Shown here piece by piece: positions 1 through 6,807 of a stretch of DNA of 12,004 bases. Position 1 is the first letter of the stretch; each line of letters begins with the position of its first letter. A program made the translations under genes and the position numbers. The stretch lies in the NCBI GenBank assembly GCA_016876055.1, contig VHDM01000034.1:1-12004 (forward strand), read 5' to 3'. The notes under the pieces were generated by a model. The model was given only the letters and a program-made list of their open reading frames with translations, was not told the origin of the DNA and searched no databases. The stretch is from Verrucomicrobiota bacterium (GTDB lineage: Bacteria > Verrucomicrobiota > Verrucomicrobiia > Methylacidiphilales > Verrucolacustridaceae).

Positions 1-915
1 GACGAAGGAAAACTCGAGCATCACACCGAAAACCTCTGGATTCAGACCCGAACGCTTCCGGCAGGCTTACAGGCCAAGCTTGGTCGTTTCTCGTCCCAGA
101 TTGGCTATCTGAATGAGCAGCATCCTCATGCCGATGATTTTACCGAGCGCCCACTGCTGTACCGAGGGTTCCTTGGCGGGCACTGGTATGACGATGGACT
201 GCGCTTGAATTGGACTGCACCAACACCTTTTTACCTGCGCTTTGGGGTGGAGGCATTTTCAGGCAAACAACTGATTAAAGAGGCGGAGACCAAGAAAAGC
301 CCAGGCGCTCAGACATTCTCAATGAAGACCGGTGGCGACTTTGATGCCAGCAATAGCTGGCAGTTCGGGCTTTCGTATCTGAACAACCGCCGCCAGGCCG
401 AAGTGCACGAGCATGGCGAAGACGAGGAAGAACACGATCACGCCCATGGTGCGGAATTCAGCGGAAAGCGCATGTGGATGACCGATCTTGTTTACAAATG
501 GGCGCCGAATGGTGATTCCAAAAACCAGCAGGTTCGACTGATCTGGGAGCATGCCCGCGTAGGCGGCATTCACCCTGAGTCAGGCTCTTTACGGCACTCA
601 GGTACAAGTCTTGCCGCGGTTTACCGATTTCATCCCTCTTGGGAGGTTGGCGCCCGTACCGACTGGTTGAAGGTAAATAAGCCTGAACTGCATGATGATG
701 GTGCGGGGCCAGAGTTAGAGTTCGGCTCGGGACGTTTGCGTGAAAACGCCCTGATGATCGCCTACAAACCCAATCACATGCAGACCTATCGCTTGCAGTG
801 GAGCAGACAGACGGCAACGGGCGGGGATGAACCCGTGTTTGCCAGCCCCGTGAAAAATTCCATTCAGTTCCAGGTAGTGATTGGCTTCGGAGCTCACGGT
901 GCGCACAGTTATTAA
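1..915 (+). CDS. Outer-membrane beta-barrel protein, zinc-uptake associated (5' end missing)
   Basis: The reading frame is open from the first base of the window to a TAA at 913-915, so the gene begins upstream and about 304 C-terminal residues are seen. The protein is rich in alternating polar/hydrophobic stretches with many Tyr, Trp and Phe, and ends in an aromatic residue (Tyr), as outer-membrane barrels usually do. A segment at about residues 136-149 of the visible part (nt 406-447) has five His among seven Asp/Glu, which looks like a metal-binding surface loop. Segments such as LGRFSSQIGYLN and YRGFLGGHWYDDGLRL recall uncharacterised barrels found next to zinc ABC transporter genes. The gene runs into the ZnuA-like gene, which starts inside its 3' end, so the two are probably co-transcribed. 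A role in passing zinc across the outer membrane is inferred from the loop and neighbours. No TonB-box or plug domain can be judged because the N-terminus is absent. It could instead be a general porin. Confidence 0.72.
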   Translation, partial: DEGKLEHHTENLWIQTRTLPAGLQAKLGRFSSQIGYLNEQHPHADDFTERPLLYRGFLGGHWYDDGLRLNWTAPTPFYLRFGVEAFSGKQLIKEAETKKSPGAQTFSMKTGGDFDASNSWQFGLSYLNNRRQAEVHEHGEDEEEHDHAHGAEFSGKRMWMTDLVYKWAPNGDSKNQQVRLIWEHARVGGIHPESGSLRHSGTSLAAVYRFHPSWEVGARTDWLKVNKPELHDDGAGPELEFGSGRLRENALMIAYKPNHMQTYRLQWSRQTATGGDEPVFASPVKNSIQFQVVIGFGAHGAHSY

Positions 916-1807
916 GTCGGTCTTTACCGCGCTTGCAGTTAGTGCTTCGGGCGCGGCGCAGGCATTCTCGGTATTCGCCTGCGAGCCTGAGTGGGGCGCT
1001 TTGGTAAAGGCCTTACATCCCTCTGCCCAGGTGTTTTCTGCTACCACGCATCTGCAGGACCCTCACCATATCGAGGCACGTCCTTCACTCATAGCGCGGC
1101 TGCGACGAGCCGATCTGGCAGTCTGCACGGGGGCAAGCCTAGAGGTGGGTTGGCTGCCCATGCTCCAGTCACGCTCAGGCAACGCGAAAGTTCAAGACGG
1201 TCAGCCGGGAATGTTCTACGCCGCGCAGTTTGTAAAGCTGATTGGGCAGTACGAAGGTGTTGTTACGCCGTTCTCGGGTGATGTCCACCCCGAAGGCAAC
1301 CCGCACTTTCACACCGACCCACGCCGCCTATTACAAGTGGCCGCGGCGCTACGGGATCGATTGATTCAGCTAAATCCCGCAGAGGCGAGCAGCATTTCAG
1401 AGCAGTACGCGAGCTTTCTCAAAGCTTTATCTGAGCGAATTCCTGTGTGGGAGGCTAAAGCAAACCGATTAAAAGGGAAGTCTATCTTGACCCAGCATGC
1501 AACCTTTGGGTATCTCTGGGAATGGCTGGGCATCAAGTCTGTTGGCGATCTAGAGCCGAAGCCTGGGATGTCGCCGACCCCAGGGCATTTGGAACGCCTA
1601 CGCGCGCAAATGAGCCAGTCTGCAGCCCAGGCAATCGTCATTGCCCAGCATCACGACAAACGGCCAGCCCAGTGGCTGGTTCAACAACAGGCAACGGGAA
1701 AGACGCCTCTCGTCATTCTCCCAGCAACAGTGCCTGAAGTTTCCTCGACTGCGCTGCTGACTTGGCTTGATGGTCTTGTCGTGACGCTTACCCAGGAGAT
1801 TAAATAA
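899..1807 (+). CDS. ZnuA-like metal ABC transporter substrate-binding protein
   Basis: This is a periplasmic zinc/manganese-binding protein (cluster A-I, ZnuA/TroA fold, about 302 aa) that delivers metal to the permease encoded next. The GTG at 899 is preferred. It gives a good Sec signal peptide (positive start MRTVIK, hydrophobic core, cleavage after AQA at residue 22) and has GGAG six bases upstream. A TTG start at 881 would add six residues. Likely metal ligands are His56 in DPHH, His136 in GNPHFH, His200 in LTQHATFGYLWEW and the acidic or His residues of the AQHHDKRP segment near 250-253. The EPKPGMSPTPGHL stretch is typical of the family. The long His/Asp-rich loop of E. coli ZnuA is absent; the stretch before His136 has only scattered His. 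The start lies inside the barrel gene (17-base overlap) and the stop is 3 bases before the permease start, which implies one operon. Zinc rather than manganese is favoured by the His ligands, but not proven. Confidence 0.88.
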   Translation: MRTVIKSVFTALAVSASGAAQAFSVFACEPEWGALVKALHPSAQVFSATTHLQDPHHIEARPSLIARLRRADLAVCTGASLEVGWLPMLQSRSGNAKVQDGQPGMFYAAQFVKLIGQYEGVVTPFSGDVHPEGNPHFHTDPRRLLQVAAALRDRLIQLNPAEASSISEQYASFLKALSERIPVWEAKANRLKGKSILTQHATFGYLWEWLGIKSVGDLEPKPGMSPTPGHLERLRAQMSQSAAQAIVIAQHHDKRPAQWLVQQQATGKTPLVILPATVPEVSSTALLTWLDGLVVTLTQEIK

Positions 1808-1810
1808 GTA

Positions 1811-2548
1811 GTGTTCATAGACTATTGGTTTTTGCTTCCTCTGGTCACATTGGCTGGGGGGCTTTTCGCGCTTGCCCCCCTTGGGGTTCACGTTCTCCGT
1901 CGCGGAGTCGTGTTTATTGACCTTGCGGTGGCGCAGGCTGCAGCCGCATCCACACTTTGGCTCCAGGTTTTTTATCATACCCATGATGCCGCGATTCTTA
2001 TCTCCTCGTCAGTCCTAGGCGCATTGATTTGCGCCGTTCTTGTCGCACGCATAACGGTGGTGTGGCCGGAACGGCGTGAAGCACTCATCGGATTAATCTA
2101 CGTACTAGGCGCAGCGCTTGGTCTCATGGCCGCCCAGTTCAACCCGCACGGCAAGGACGATCTTCAACAACTCCTGGCCGCTGACATCTTGTGGAGCGAT
2201 GAAACAGATGCACTTTTGGCAGTGGTCAGTGGGCTGGTCATTTTTTTTATTCAGCGTTGGCGCAAGGAGATCTTTGGAAAGGACCTCTATTTCTACTCGG
2301 CGTTTGCCGTGGTCACCAGCCTATTAGTCCAGTCGCTTGGCGTCTTTCTTGTGTTTATTCTGCTGATCGCGCCAGCCCTGTTGTTGGAGCGTCTTGGCAT
2401 CTTTCAGAGCGCTATCGTAATTGCTACTGGTGTCCTTATTGGCCTCGGACTCTCTTGGTACGTTGACCTACCAAGTGGTGTTTCAATTGCTCTGTCACTG
2501 GCTTGCATCGCGCTCGCTGGGGTGATTTTCAATTTTAAATCGCCATAA
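1811..2548 (+). CDS. ZnuB-like metal ABC transporter permease
   Basis: This is an integral inner-membrane permease of the ABC-3 family (ZnuB/TroC type), 245 aa, which forms the metal channel with a cytoplasmic ATPase. Seven or eight hydrophobic segments can be read, roughly at residues 7-27, 33-52, 57-80, 92-112, 135-149, 160-187, 196-215 and 222-243. The stretch LRRGVVFIDLAVAQAAAAS matches the conserved region of the family near the second membrane segment. DDLQQLLAADILW in the middle matches the region where the ATPase is expected to dock. The GTG at 1811 follows the ZnuA-like stop by 3 bases and no better start is seen. The cognate ATPase gene is not next to it and does not follow it. It must lie upstream of the window or elsewhere, or the permease shares another ATPase. 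Length is near the family norm and the frame is intact. Confidence 0.88.
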   Translation: MFIDYWFLLPLVTLAGGLFALAPLGVHVLRRGVVFIDLAVAQAAAASTLWLQVFYHTHDAAILISSSVLGALICAVLVARITVVWPERREALIGLIYVLGAALGLMAAQFNPHGKDDLQQLLAADILWSDETDALLAVVSGLVIFFIQRWRKEIFGKDLYFYSAFAVVTSLLVQSLGVFLVFILLIAPALLLERLGIFQSAIVIATGVLIGLGLSWYVDLPSGVSIALSLACIALAGVIFNFKSP

Positions 2549-2617
2549 ACTGCCGATTTCTATTTAGTTTGTCTCAGTTAGATCCGACGGTTTATCTGAC
2601 GTTTTGCGGGCAGGCTG

Positions 2618-2650
2618 TGGGGGGCTTGCGGAGAGGTGTTGGGGGGCTTG
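2618..2650 (+). repeat. Pair of 11-bp G-rich direct repeats
   Basis: TGGGGGGCTTG occurs exactly at 2618-2628 and again at 2640-2650, a 22-base period. The run of six G in each copy is unusual for this window. The stretch lies about 70 bases after the permease stop and before a terminator-like hairpin. Function is unknown. It could be a small tandem duplication or part of a structured RNA. Confidence 0.6.
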
Positions 2651-2702
2651 GACAGTGATTACGGCAAGAACAGCAAATTCATCGGGTAAACCCTGGAAAC
2701 TG

Positions 2703-2745
2703 ACCCGCCAAGTTAGCGACTACTGGCAAAGCTTGACGGGTTTTT
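2703..2745 (+). terminator. Putative rho-independent terminator after the zinc operon
   Basis: CCCGCCAAG at 2704-2712 pairs with CTTGACGGG at 2732-2740, with a single C-A mismatch. The stem is extendable by A2703-T2741, the loop is 19 bases, and a run of five T follows at 2741-2745. This is the first terminator-like structure after the ZnuB-like gene, about 155 bases past its stop. The large loop and the mismatch make it weaker than a textbook terminator. It could also be the 3' end of an undetected small RNA transcribed from the interval. Confidence 0.4.
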
Positions 2746-2812
2746 GCCCCGATCGCGAAACCCCGAATGCAGCTCGTATGACAGGTTATGCGAGGGGCGT
2801 GAAAAATGGTTC

Positions 2813-2831
2813 TGCGATGTGTGGCATCGCA
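2813..2831. repeat. Perfect 7-bp inverted repeat
   Basis: TGCGATG at 2813-2819 is the exact reverse complement of CATCGCA at 2825-2831, with a 5-base spacer (TGTGG). No T run follows, so it is not a terminator. It may be a protein-binding site or a hairpin within an RNA. It has no clear partner gene. Confidence 0.5.
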
Positions 2832-2944
2832 CAAATGGGTCCACAGCTGAAAAAATCCGCGCAGCAGTTTTTTCTAGGGCAGTACTTATCGTTTCAGGGT
2901 GGTGATTTTTGACCCCGCTCCCATTATCTCAGAGCGAAGATCGG

Positions 2945-3016
2945 TGACCTGAGGATTACTTAAGCGTTGTAAGAGTGCAGCGTGAGCATAAGTGTGTCAA
3001 TCATCTTGACCTAAGG
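2945..3016 (+). repeat. Two TGACCTRAGG motifs upstream of the peptide-transporter promoter
   Basis: TGACCTGAGG at 2945-2954 and TGACCTAAGG at 3007-3016 differ at one base and lie 62 bases apart. Each contains the odd palindrome CCTNAGG, and the second sits within ACCTAAGGT. They are about 100 and 40 bases upstream of the candidate -35 box, where a regulator could bind. No regulator gene is present in the window to pair with them. Chance recurrence is possible. Confidence 0.3.
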
Positions 3017-3049
3017 TTTTTTACGGGTATCAGGGGCCCTTTTAAAAGC

Positions 3050-3077
3050 TTGACAAGTCAGGAGTTTGGCTTTTAAC
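3050..3077 (+). promoter_or_regulatory. Candidate sigma70 promoter of the peptide-transporter operon
   Basis: A perfect -35 hexamer TTGACA lies at 3050-3055, followed after 16 bases by TTTAAC at 3072-3077, a 4/6 match to the -10 consensus. Transcription would start near 3084 and leave a leader of about 135 bases before the binding-protein ATG. Just upstream is the 10-bp palindrome CTTTTAAAAG at 3039-3048, which could be an operator or an AT-rich upstream element. The -10 is imperfect, so the call is moderate. Confidence 0.42.
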
Positions 3078-3149
3078 CTCATCGCTTCTTAAATCGACTG
3101 GTTATTTCTTTTCCCTCATTACAAGTTGTCTGCTTTTTTGTTTTGGCAT

Positions 3150-3165
3150 AGCAAGACCCCTTGCT
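3150..3165 (+). promoter_or_regulatory. Hairpin in the T-rich leader of the binding-protein gene
   Basis: AGCAAG at 3150-3155 pairs perfectly with CTTGCT at 3160-3165 around the loop ACCC. The leader on both sides (about 3100-3215) is strongly T-rich. The hairpin ends 55 bases before the ATG, so it does not cover the ribosome binding site. It may be a weak attenuator or an RNA-stability or small-RNA site, as is known for dppA/oppA leaders in enterobacteria. That comparison is inference only. Confidence 0.35.
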
Positions 3166-3220
3166 GAGTTGTTTTCTTCCTGCGTATTTTTTCCATAGTC
3201 TCTTTTTCTGGAGCATCATC

Positions 3221-4813
3221 ATGATGTCAAGACTTCTTTCTTTTTTTCGTGCTTCACTCATTTCATGCATGGCTCTGGGTAGTGTTATGGTTCACGCGCA
3301 GCAAGAGCTGCGTATTGGAGTTTCAGCGGAACCAAGTTCGATTGACCCGCACTATCACAATCTTGGCCCCAACAATTCTTTGGCTCGGCATGTCTTCGAA
3401 CCACTGGTCGGTCAGGATCCGAGCCAGCAACTGATACCTGGTTTGGCCCAGAGTTGGCAAACTCTGAATGAGACAACCTGGGAGTTCAAACTTCGCAACA
3501 ATGCAAGATTTGCCAACGGAAGGCCGGTTACAGTAGAAGATGTCATCGCCTCGTTCAGGCGTGCTCCAAATGTGCCCCGTTCTCCGGCTAGTTTTGCCCA
3601 GTTTCTAACGGGTATGACCTTTGAACAAGGAGCCGATAACAAGACTATTTTGGTGAAAACATCAAGCCCCGCTCCGCTCGTTCCCACCAACTTGTCGGTC
3701 ATTGCAATCATGTCTAAGGACTGTGCCGAGAAGCTTTCTACTGAAGACTTTAATGCGGCTCGTTGCGATGGAGGCAGTGGTCCTTACCGGTTTACTGAGT
3801 TCAAGCCGGGGGATCGCACGGTATTAGAGCGCAATCCAAACTACGACGGAGCGCGACCATCCTGGGACAAGGTGACAGTTCGCTACCTGACCTCGGGTCC
3901 GGCTCGGGTAGCAGCACTTCTTGCCGGAGATGTCGATGTTATCGATAACATCCCGCCTGCTGATATCGCCAAGCTTAGGGGTAATGCTAACTTCACGATC
4001 GCGGAAACTCTTTCTAATAGAGTCATTTATCTCCACATGGATCAATTTAGGGAAAACAGCCCCTTTATCACCGCCAAAGGAGGGTCACCGATCAAGAATC
4101 CGCTACGCGAACTCCGCGTTCGCCAGGCTCTTTCGATGGCGATCAATCGGCAGGCAATCGTGGATAGAATCATGGACAAAGCAGCGGTACCTGCTGAGCA
4201 GGTTCTTGCCAAGAATTTCTTTGGTACCTCTCAGAAGCTGCAGCCATCCAAGTTCGACCTCAAAGCCGCCCAAGGTCTGCTAGCCGATGCTGGATACAAG
4301 AACGGCTTTAAGTTGAAAATCCATGGTCCAGCAGGTCGCTATACAAACGACACCCAGATCATCGAGGCCATTGCGCAGATGTTTACCCGTCTTGGCTTAG
4401 AGGTTGAGATTGAAACTATGCCACCGGCGAACTTTTTCTCCCGTGCCTCGACTGGGGCAAATGGCCTGCCCGAGTTCTCCATGATTCTGGCCGGCTGGGG
4501 TGCAGGTACCGGTGAAACCTCGGGTTCGTTGCGGTCTCTTATGGGTACGGTCGACAAAGCCAAAGGCTCGGGGGCAGCCAACCGGGGCCGCTTTTCAAAC
4601 GCTAAGCTCGACTCTACGCTTGATATCGCATTGGCTACAGTGGATGACAAAAAACGCGCTTCTTTACTCGCAGAGGCCTCTGAAATAGCATTCAATGACC
4701 TAGGAATTATCCCTGTCCATTATCAGACGAACGTCTGGGCGTCTAGAAAGGGACTGGCCGTTGAGGCGCGCGCTGACGAGTACACATTGGCCCACAAGAT
4801 AAAGCGTCAGTGA
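3221..4813 (+). CDS. Family 5 (Dpp/Opp-type) ABC transporter substrate-binding protein
   Basis: This is a periplasmic solute receptor of the bacterial family 5 binding proteins, about 530 aa as usual for DppA/OppA relatives, which hands peptides or peptide-like solutes to the permeases encoded downstream. The ATG at 3221 is preferred over an upstream TTG at 3161. GGAG lies 7 bases before it, and the resulting N-terminus is a clean signal peptide with cleavage after VHA (residue 26). LISC at residues 13-16 weakly resembles a lipobox, so a lipoprotein is a less likely alternative. Family landmarks are SAEPSSIDPHYHN near the mature start, LIPGLAQSW, the segment LRNNARFANGRPVTVEDV, GGSGPYRFTEFKPGD, RNPNYDG and RVRQALSMAINRQAIVD. 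These fit the SBP_bac_5 domain over almost the whole mature protein. The ligand cannot be read from the sequence. Neighbouring deacylase and amidohydrolase genes suggest short or N-blocked peptides or amino acids. It is first in the operon and has its own leader. Confidence 0.92.
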   Translation: MMSRLLSFFRASLISCMALGSVMVHAQQELRIGVSAEPSSIDPHYHNLGPNNSLARHVFEPLVGQDPSQQLIPGLAQSWQTLNETTWEFKLRNNARFANGRPVTVEDVIASFRRAPNVPRSPASFAQFLTGMTFEQGADNKTILVKTSSPAPLVPTNLSVIAIMSKDCAEKLSTEDFNAARCDGGSGPYRFTEFKPGDRTVLERNPNYDGARPSWDKVTVRYLTSGPARVAALLAGDVDVIDNIPPADIAKLRGNANFTIAETLSNRVIYLHMDQFRENSPFITAKGGSPIKNPLRELRVRQALSMAINRQAIVDRIMDKAAVPAEQVLAKNFFGTSQKLQPSKFDLKAAQGLLADAGYKNGFKLKIHGPAGRYTNDTQIIEAIAQMFTRLGLEVEIETMPPANFFSRASTGANGLPEFSMILAGWGAGTGETSGSLRSLMGTVDKAKGSGAANRGRFSNAKLDSTLDIALATVDDKKRASLLAEASEIAFNDLGIIPVHYQTNVWASRKGLAVEARADEYTLAHKIKRQ

Positions 4814-4830
4814 CAAGATATTTTCGGAAT

Positions 4831-4863
4831 AGGAACCTCGTCGACGTTTTCGTTGGGGTTCCT
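4831..4863 (+). promoter_or_regulatory. Strong intercistronic hairpin between binding-protein and permease genes
   Basis: AGGAACCTCG at 4831-4840 pairs over ten positions (two G-T wobbles) with TGGGGTTCCT at 4854-4863. Inside the loop, ACG-TTTT-CGT can add three more pairs. The following bases CCCGTCTTTCTC do not form a solid T run, so full termination is unlikely. Such hairpins after a binding-protein gene commonly protect the upstream mRNA or cause partial termination. The receptor is then made in excess over the membrane components, which is the inferred role here. Confidence 0.6.
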
Positions 4864-4895
4864 CCCGTCTTTCTCAAAACCTCTTGTAGAGAGTG

Positions 4896-5873
4896 ATGCT
4901 TTCCTATTTTTTTAGGCGCTTTGGGCAGGCGATATTCGTGATTCTCGCGATGATCGTGCTTGTCTTCTTTGGGGTCAATGTGGTGGGTGACCCCATCTGG
5001 ATGCTGATCTCCCCCGAGATGGATCAGCAAGCGATTGCAGCGACGGCTGCTGCCCTCGGGCTTGATAAGCCGATTGGTGAGCAGTTTTTTTTCTTTATCA
5101 AAGGGCTGTTCCAAGGTGATCTTGGAAGATCTTTCGTGCACGGGGAGCCAGCGATTCTATTGATCCTTGGTCGGATGGGAGCGACGATGGAGCTTGCCAT
5201 CGCTGCCCTACTCATGGCGATCATCATCGGTTTGCCGCTGGGTATGTATGCTGGCCTCCACCCAGACCGTCGAGCCTCACGCACCATCATGGCAGGCTCA
5301 ATTCTTGGCTTTTCGTTGCCCACCTTCTGGGTCGGCCTGATGCTTATCATGATTTTTTCAGTCATGATTGGCTGGCTGCCCGCCTCTGGTCGTGGTCCCA
5401 CTGATACGGTGCTTGGAATTCAGACGAGTCTTTTGAGTCTAGAGGGGTGGAGGCATATCGCGCTTCCAGCTTTGAACTTAGCTCTGCTGAAGATCAGCTT
5501 GATGATTCGCCTGGCCCGGTCTGGCACCCGCGAGGCCATGTCTATGGACTATGTGAAATTTGCACGTGCGAAGGGCCTAAAAGAAAGTGTCATTATCCGC
5601 GTCCACATCCTAAAAAATATTCTTATCCCGATTGTCACGGTGCTTGGTCTAGAGTTTGGTTCTTTGGTTGCCTTCTCGGTTGTAACCGAGACCATTTTTT
5701 CCTGGCCAGGCATGGGCAAACTGCTCTTAGAGGCAATCCAGCGTCTTGATCGTCCAGTAATTGTTGCCTACGTAATGGTGGTCGTCGTACTCTTTGTCTT
5801 TATTAACCTGATTATCGATATCTTGTATTCGGTGCTCGACCCAAGGGTTCGACTGACGGAGGCCAAGGCGTGA
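4896..5873 (+). CDS. Peptide-type ABC transporter permease (DppB-like)
   Basis: This is the first inner-membrane permease of the peptide/nickel family (BPD_transp_1), 325 aa. It has an N-terminal membrane segment at about residues 10-30 followed by GDP, as in DppB/OppB. A periplasmic domain follows, then several membrane helices from about residue 100 onward. The cytoplasmic EAA-type loop that contacts an ATPase is visible at about residues 210-240 (GTREAMSMDYVKFARAKGL, ending HILKN). The ATG at 4896 was chosen, with an AGAG-rich ribosome binding site just before it. An in-frame GTG at 4893 would add one residue. The gene follows the binding-protein gene after an 82-base gap that holds a hairpin. 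Its TGA overlaps the GTG start of the next permease, which suggests translational coupling. The DppB-like and DppC-like proteins presumably form the heterodimeric channel. Confidence 0.92.
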   Translation: MLSYFFRRFGQAIFVILAMIVLVFFGVNVVGDPIWMLISPEMDQQAIAATAAALGLDKPIGEQFFFFIKGLFQGDLGRSFVHGEPAILLILGRMGATMELAIAALLMAIIIGLPLGMYAGLHPDRRASRTIMAGSILGFSLPTFWVGLMLIMIFSVMIGWLPASGRGPTDTVLGIQTSLLSLEGWRHIALPALNLALLKISLMIRLARSGTREAMSMDYVKFARAKGLKESVIIRVHILKNILIPIVTVLGLEFGSLVAFSVVTETIFSWPGMGKLLLEAIQRLDRPVIVAYVMVVVVLFVFINLIIDILYSVLDPRVRLTEAKA

Positions 5874-6805
5874 GCAGTAGTCCGGGGCAGTCGTTATCCA
5901 CCGCCCCTACCCAGGGCCCTGTCTCTGCTCGTGTAGAAACGCCTTTTCAACGGTTTGCTGCGGCATTCCTAGAGGATCGCGTGGCAGTTGCTGGCTTAGC
6001 CCTTTTGGCATTCATTATTCTCTCGTCGCTGATCGCTCCTTGGATCACGCCTCAGAACCCTTATGACCTTACAAGGGTTGATCTCTTAGACTCCCGAATG
6101 CCTCCCGGCAGCCAGACCATGGAAGGCTTTACCGCTTGGTTGGGTACCGACGGCGTAGGACGTGACCTTTATTCAGGAATCCTCTATGGGCTTCGCATCT
6201 CTCTAGTCGTGGGGGTGGTCTCGGGTCTAATTGCGGCAACCCTTGGTATGTCGATCGGCCTTATTTCAGCCTATGTTGGAGGTAAGCTCGATACATTCAT
6301 TATGCGTCTTGTCGACCTTCAGTTGTCTCTGCCATCGATTCTGGTTGCGCTCATTCTAGTGGCTGCACTAGGCAAGGGTGTAGACAAGATCATCATCGCC
6401 TTGATCGTTGTGCAGTGGGCATACTATGCGCGTACTGTACGGGGTACAGCTCTGGTAGAGCGCAATAAAGAATACGTCGATGCAGCCAGAGCTTTGGGCC
6501 TTTCAAAGAGCCGAATTATCTTTCGCCATATTCTCCCTAACTGCCTTGCCCCCGTAATCGTAGTCCTGACGGTGCAGACGGCTCACGCGATCTCTCTGGA
6601 GGCGACTTTGTCATTTCTTGGTGTAGGTCTTCCTCAGACTGAGCCCTCGTTAGGCGTACTCATTGCAAATGGTTTTCAGTACATGCTCAGTGATCGCTAC
6701 TGGATTAGTTTCTTTCCAGGGGTTGCGCTGCTTTTGACCATCGTAGCGATTAATCTGGTTGGCGACCGTATTCGGGACGTGCTTAACCCAAGGCTGGAAA
6801 AATAG
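5870..6805 (+). CDS. Peptide-type ABC transporter permease (DppC-like)
   Basis: This is the second inner-membrane permease of the importer, 311 aa, the usual DppC/OppC length. A soluble N-terminus of about 35 residues leads to a first membrane helix near residues 38-60 (the OppC N-terminal domain). The segment LGTDGVGRDLYSGILYGLRISL is typical of the family but runs a little past its core, GTDGVGRDLYSGILYG. The EAA loop lies at about residues 197-224 (RNKEYVDAARALGLSKSR, ending FRHILPN). Later helices include the stretch LEATLSFLGVGLP. The GTG start overlaps the preceding TGA by three bases and has GGAGG seven bases upstream, a strong ribosome binding site that fixes this start. The stop is two bases before the next GTG. 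Confidence 0.93.
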   Translation: MSSSPGQSLSTAPTQGPVSARVETPFQRFAAAFLEDRVAVAGLALLAFIILSSLIAPWITPQNPYDLTRVDLLDSRMPPGSQTMEGFTAWLGTDGVGRDLYSGILYGLRISLVVGVVSGLIAATLGMSIGLISAYVGGKLDTFIMRLVDLQLSLPSILVALILVAALGKGVDKIIIALIVVQWAYYARTVRGTALVERNKEYVDAARALGLSKSRIIFRHILPNCLAPVIVVLTVQTAHAISLEATLSFLGVGLPQTEPSLGVLIANGFQYMLSDRYWISFFPGVALLLTIVAINLVGDRIRDVLNPRLEK

Positions 6806-6807
6806 CT

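Larger units (their letters stand above)
2549..3049. other. Gene-poor interval with a doubtful ORF
   Basis: About 500 bases hold no gene I can support. A + strand frame is open from 2604 (TTG) to 2912 and could encode about 102 residues, or 44 from its first ATG at 2778. It has no ribosome binding site at either start. Its residues around the DYW, DRET, YARGV, KNG and QQFF positions loosely resemble the N-terminal part of IS4/IS701-type transposases (YxRGL...RKN...Q), so it may be a decayed insertion-sequence remnant. This is memory-based and could be chance. The interval also holds a terminator-like hairpin at 2703-2745, a perfect 7-bp inverted repeat at 2813-2831 and two short direct-repeat pairs, described separately. 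No tRNA or known RNA family was recognised. Confidence 0.4.

Noticed and set aside
13..13. CRISPR array, tRNA, rRNA, or complete insertion sequence anywhere in the window
   Set aside because: I saw no regularly spaced repeats, no tRNA-like arms and no intact transposase on either strand.
319..817. Minus-strand open frames under the barrel gene
   Set aside because: They lie antisense to a gene with clear protein-family character, have no ribosome binding sites and encode compositions typical of antisense reading.
3079..3270. Minus-strand Lys-rich 63-residue frame
   Set aside because: The Lys-rich composition comes from the T-rich leader read in reverse, it runs into the start of the binding-protein gene, and it has no recognisable domain.
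3256..3270. Lipobox in the family 5 binding protein
   Set aside because: LISC at residues 13-16 fits loosely, but the hydrophobic core continues past it to a good VHA cleavage site, so an ordinary signal peptide is more likely.
4743..5141. Minus-strand 132-residue frame over the intercistronic hairpin
   Set aside because: It overlaps the ends of two well-supported genes and encodes a low-complexity charged sequence with no family resemblance.
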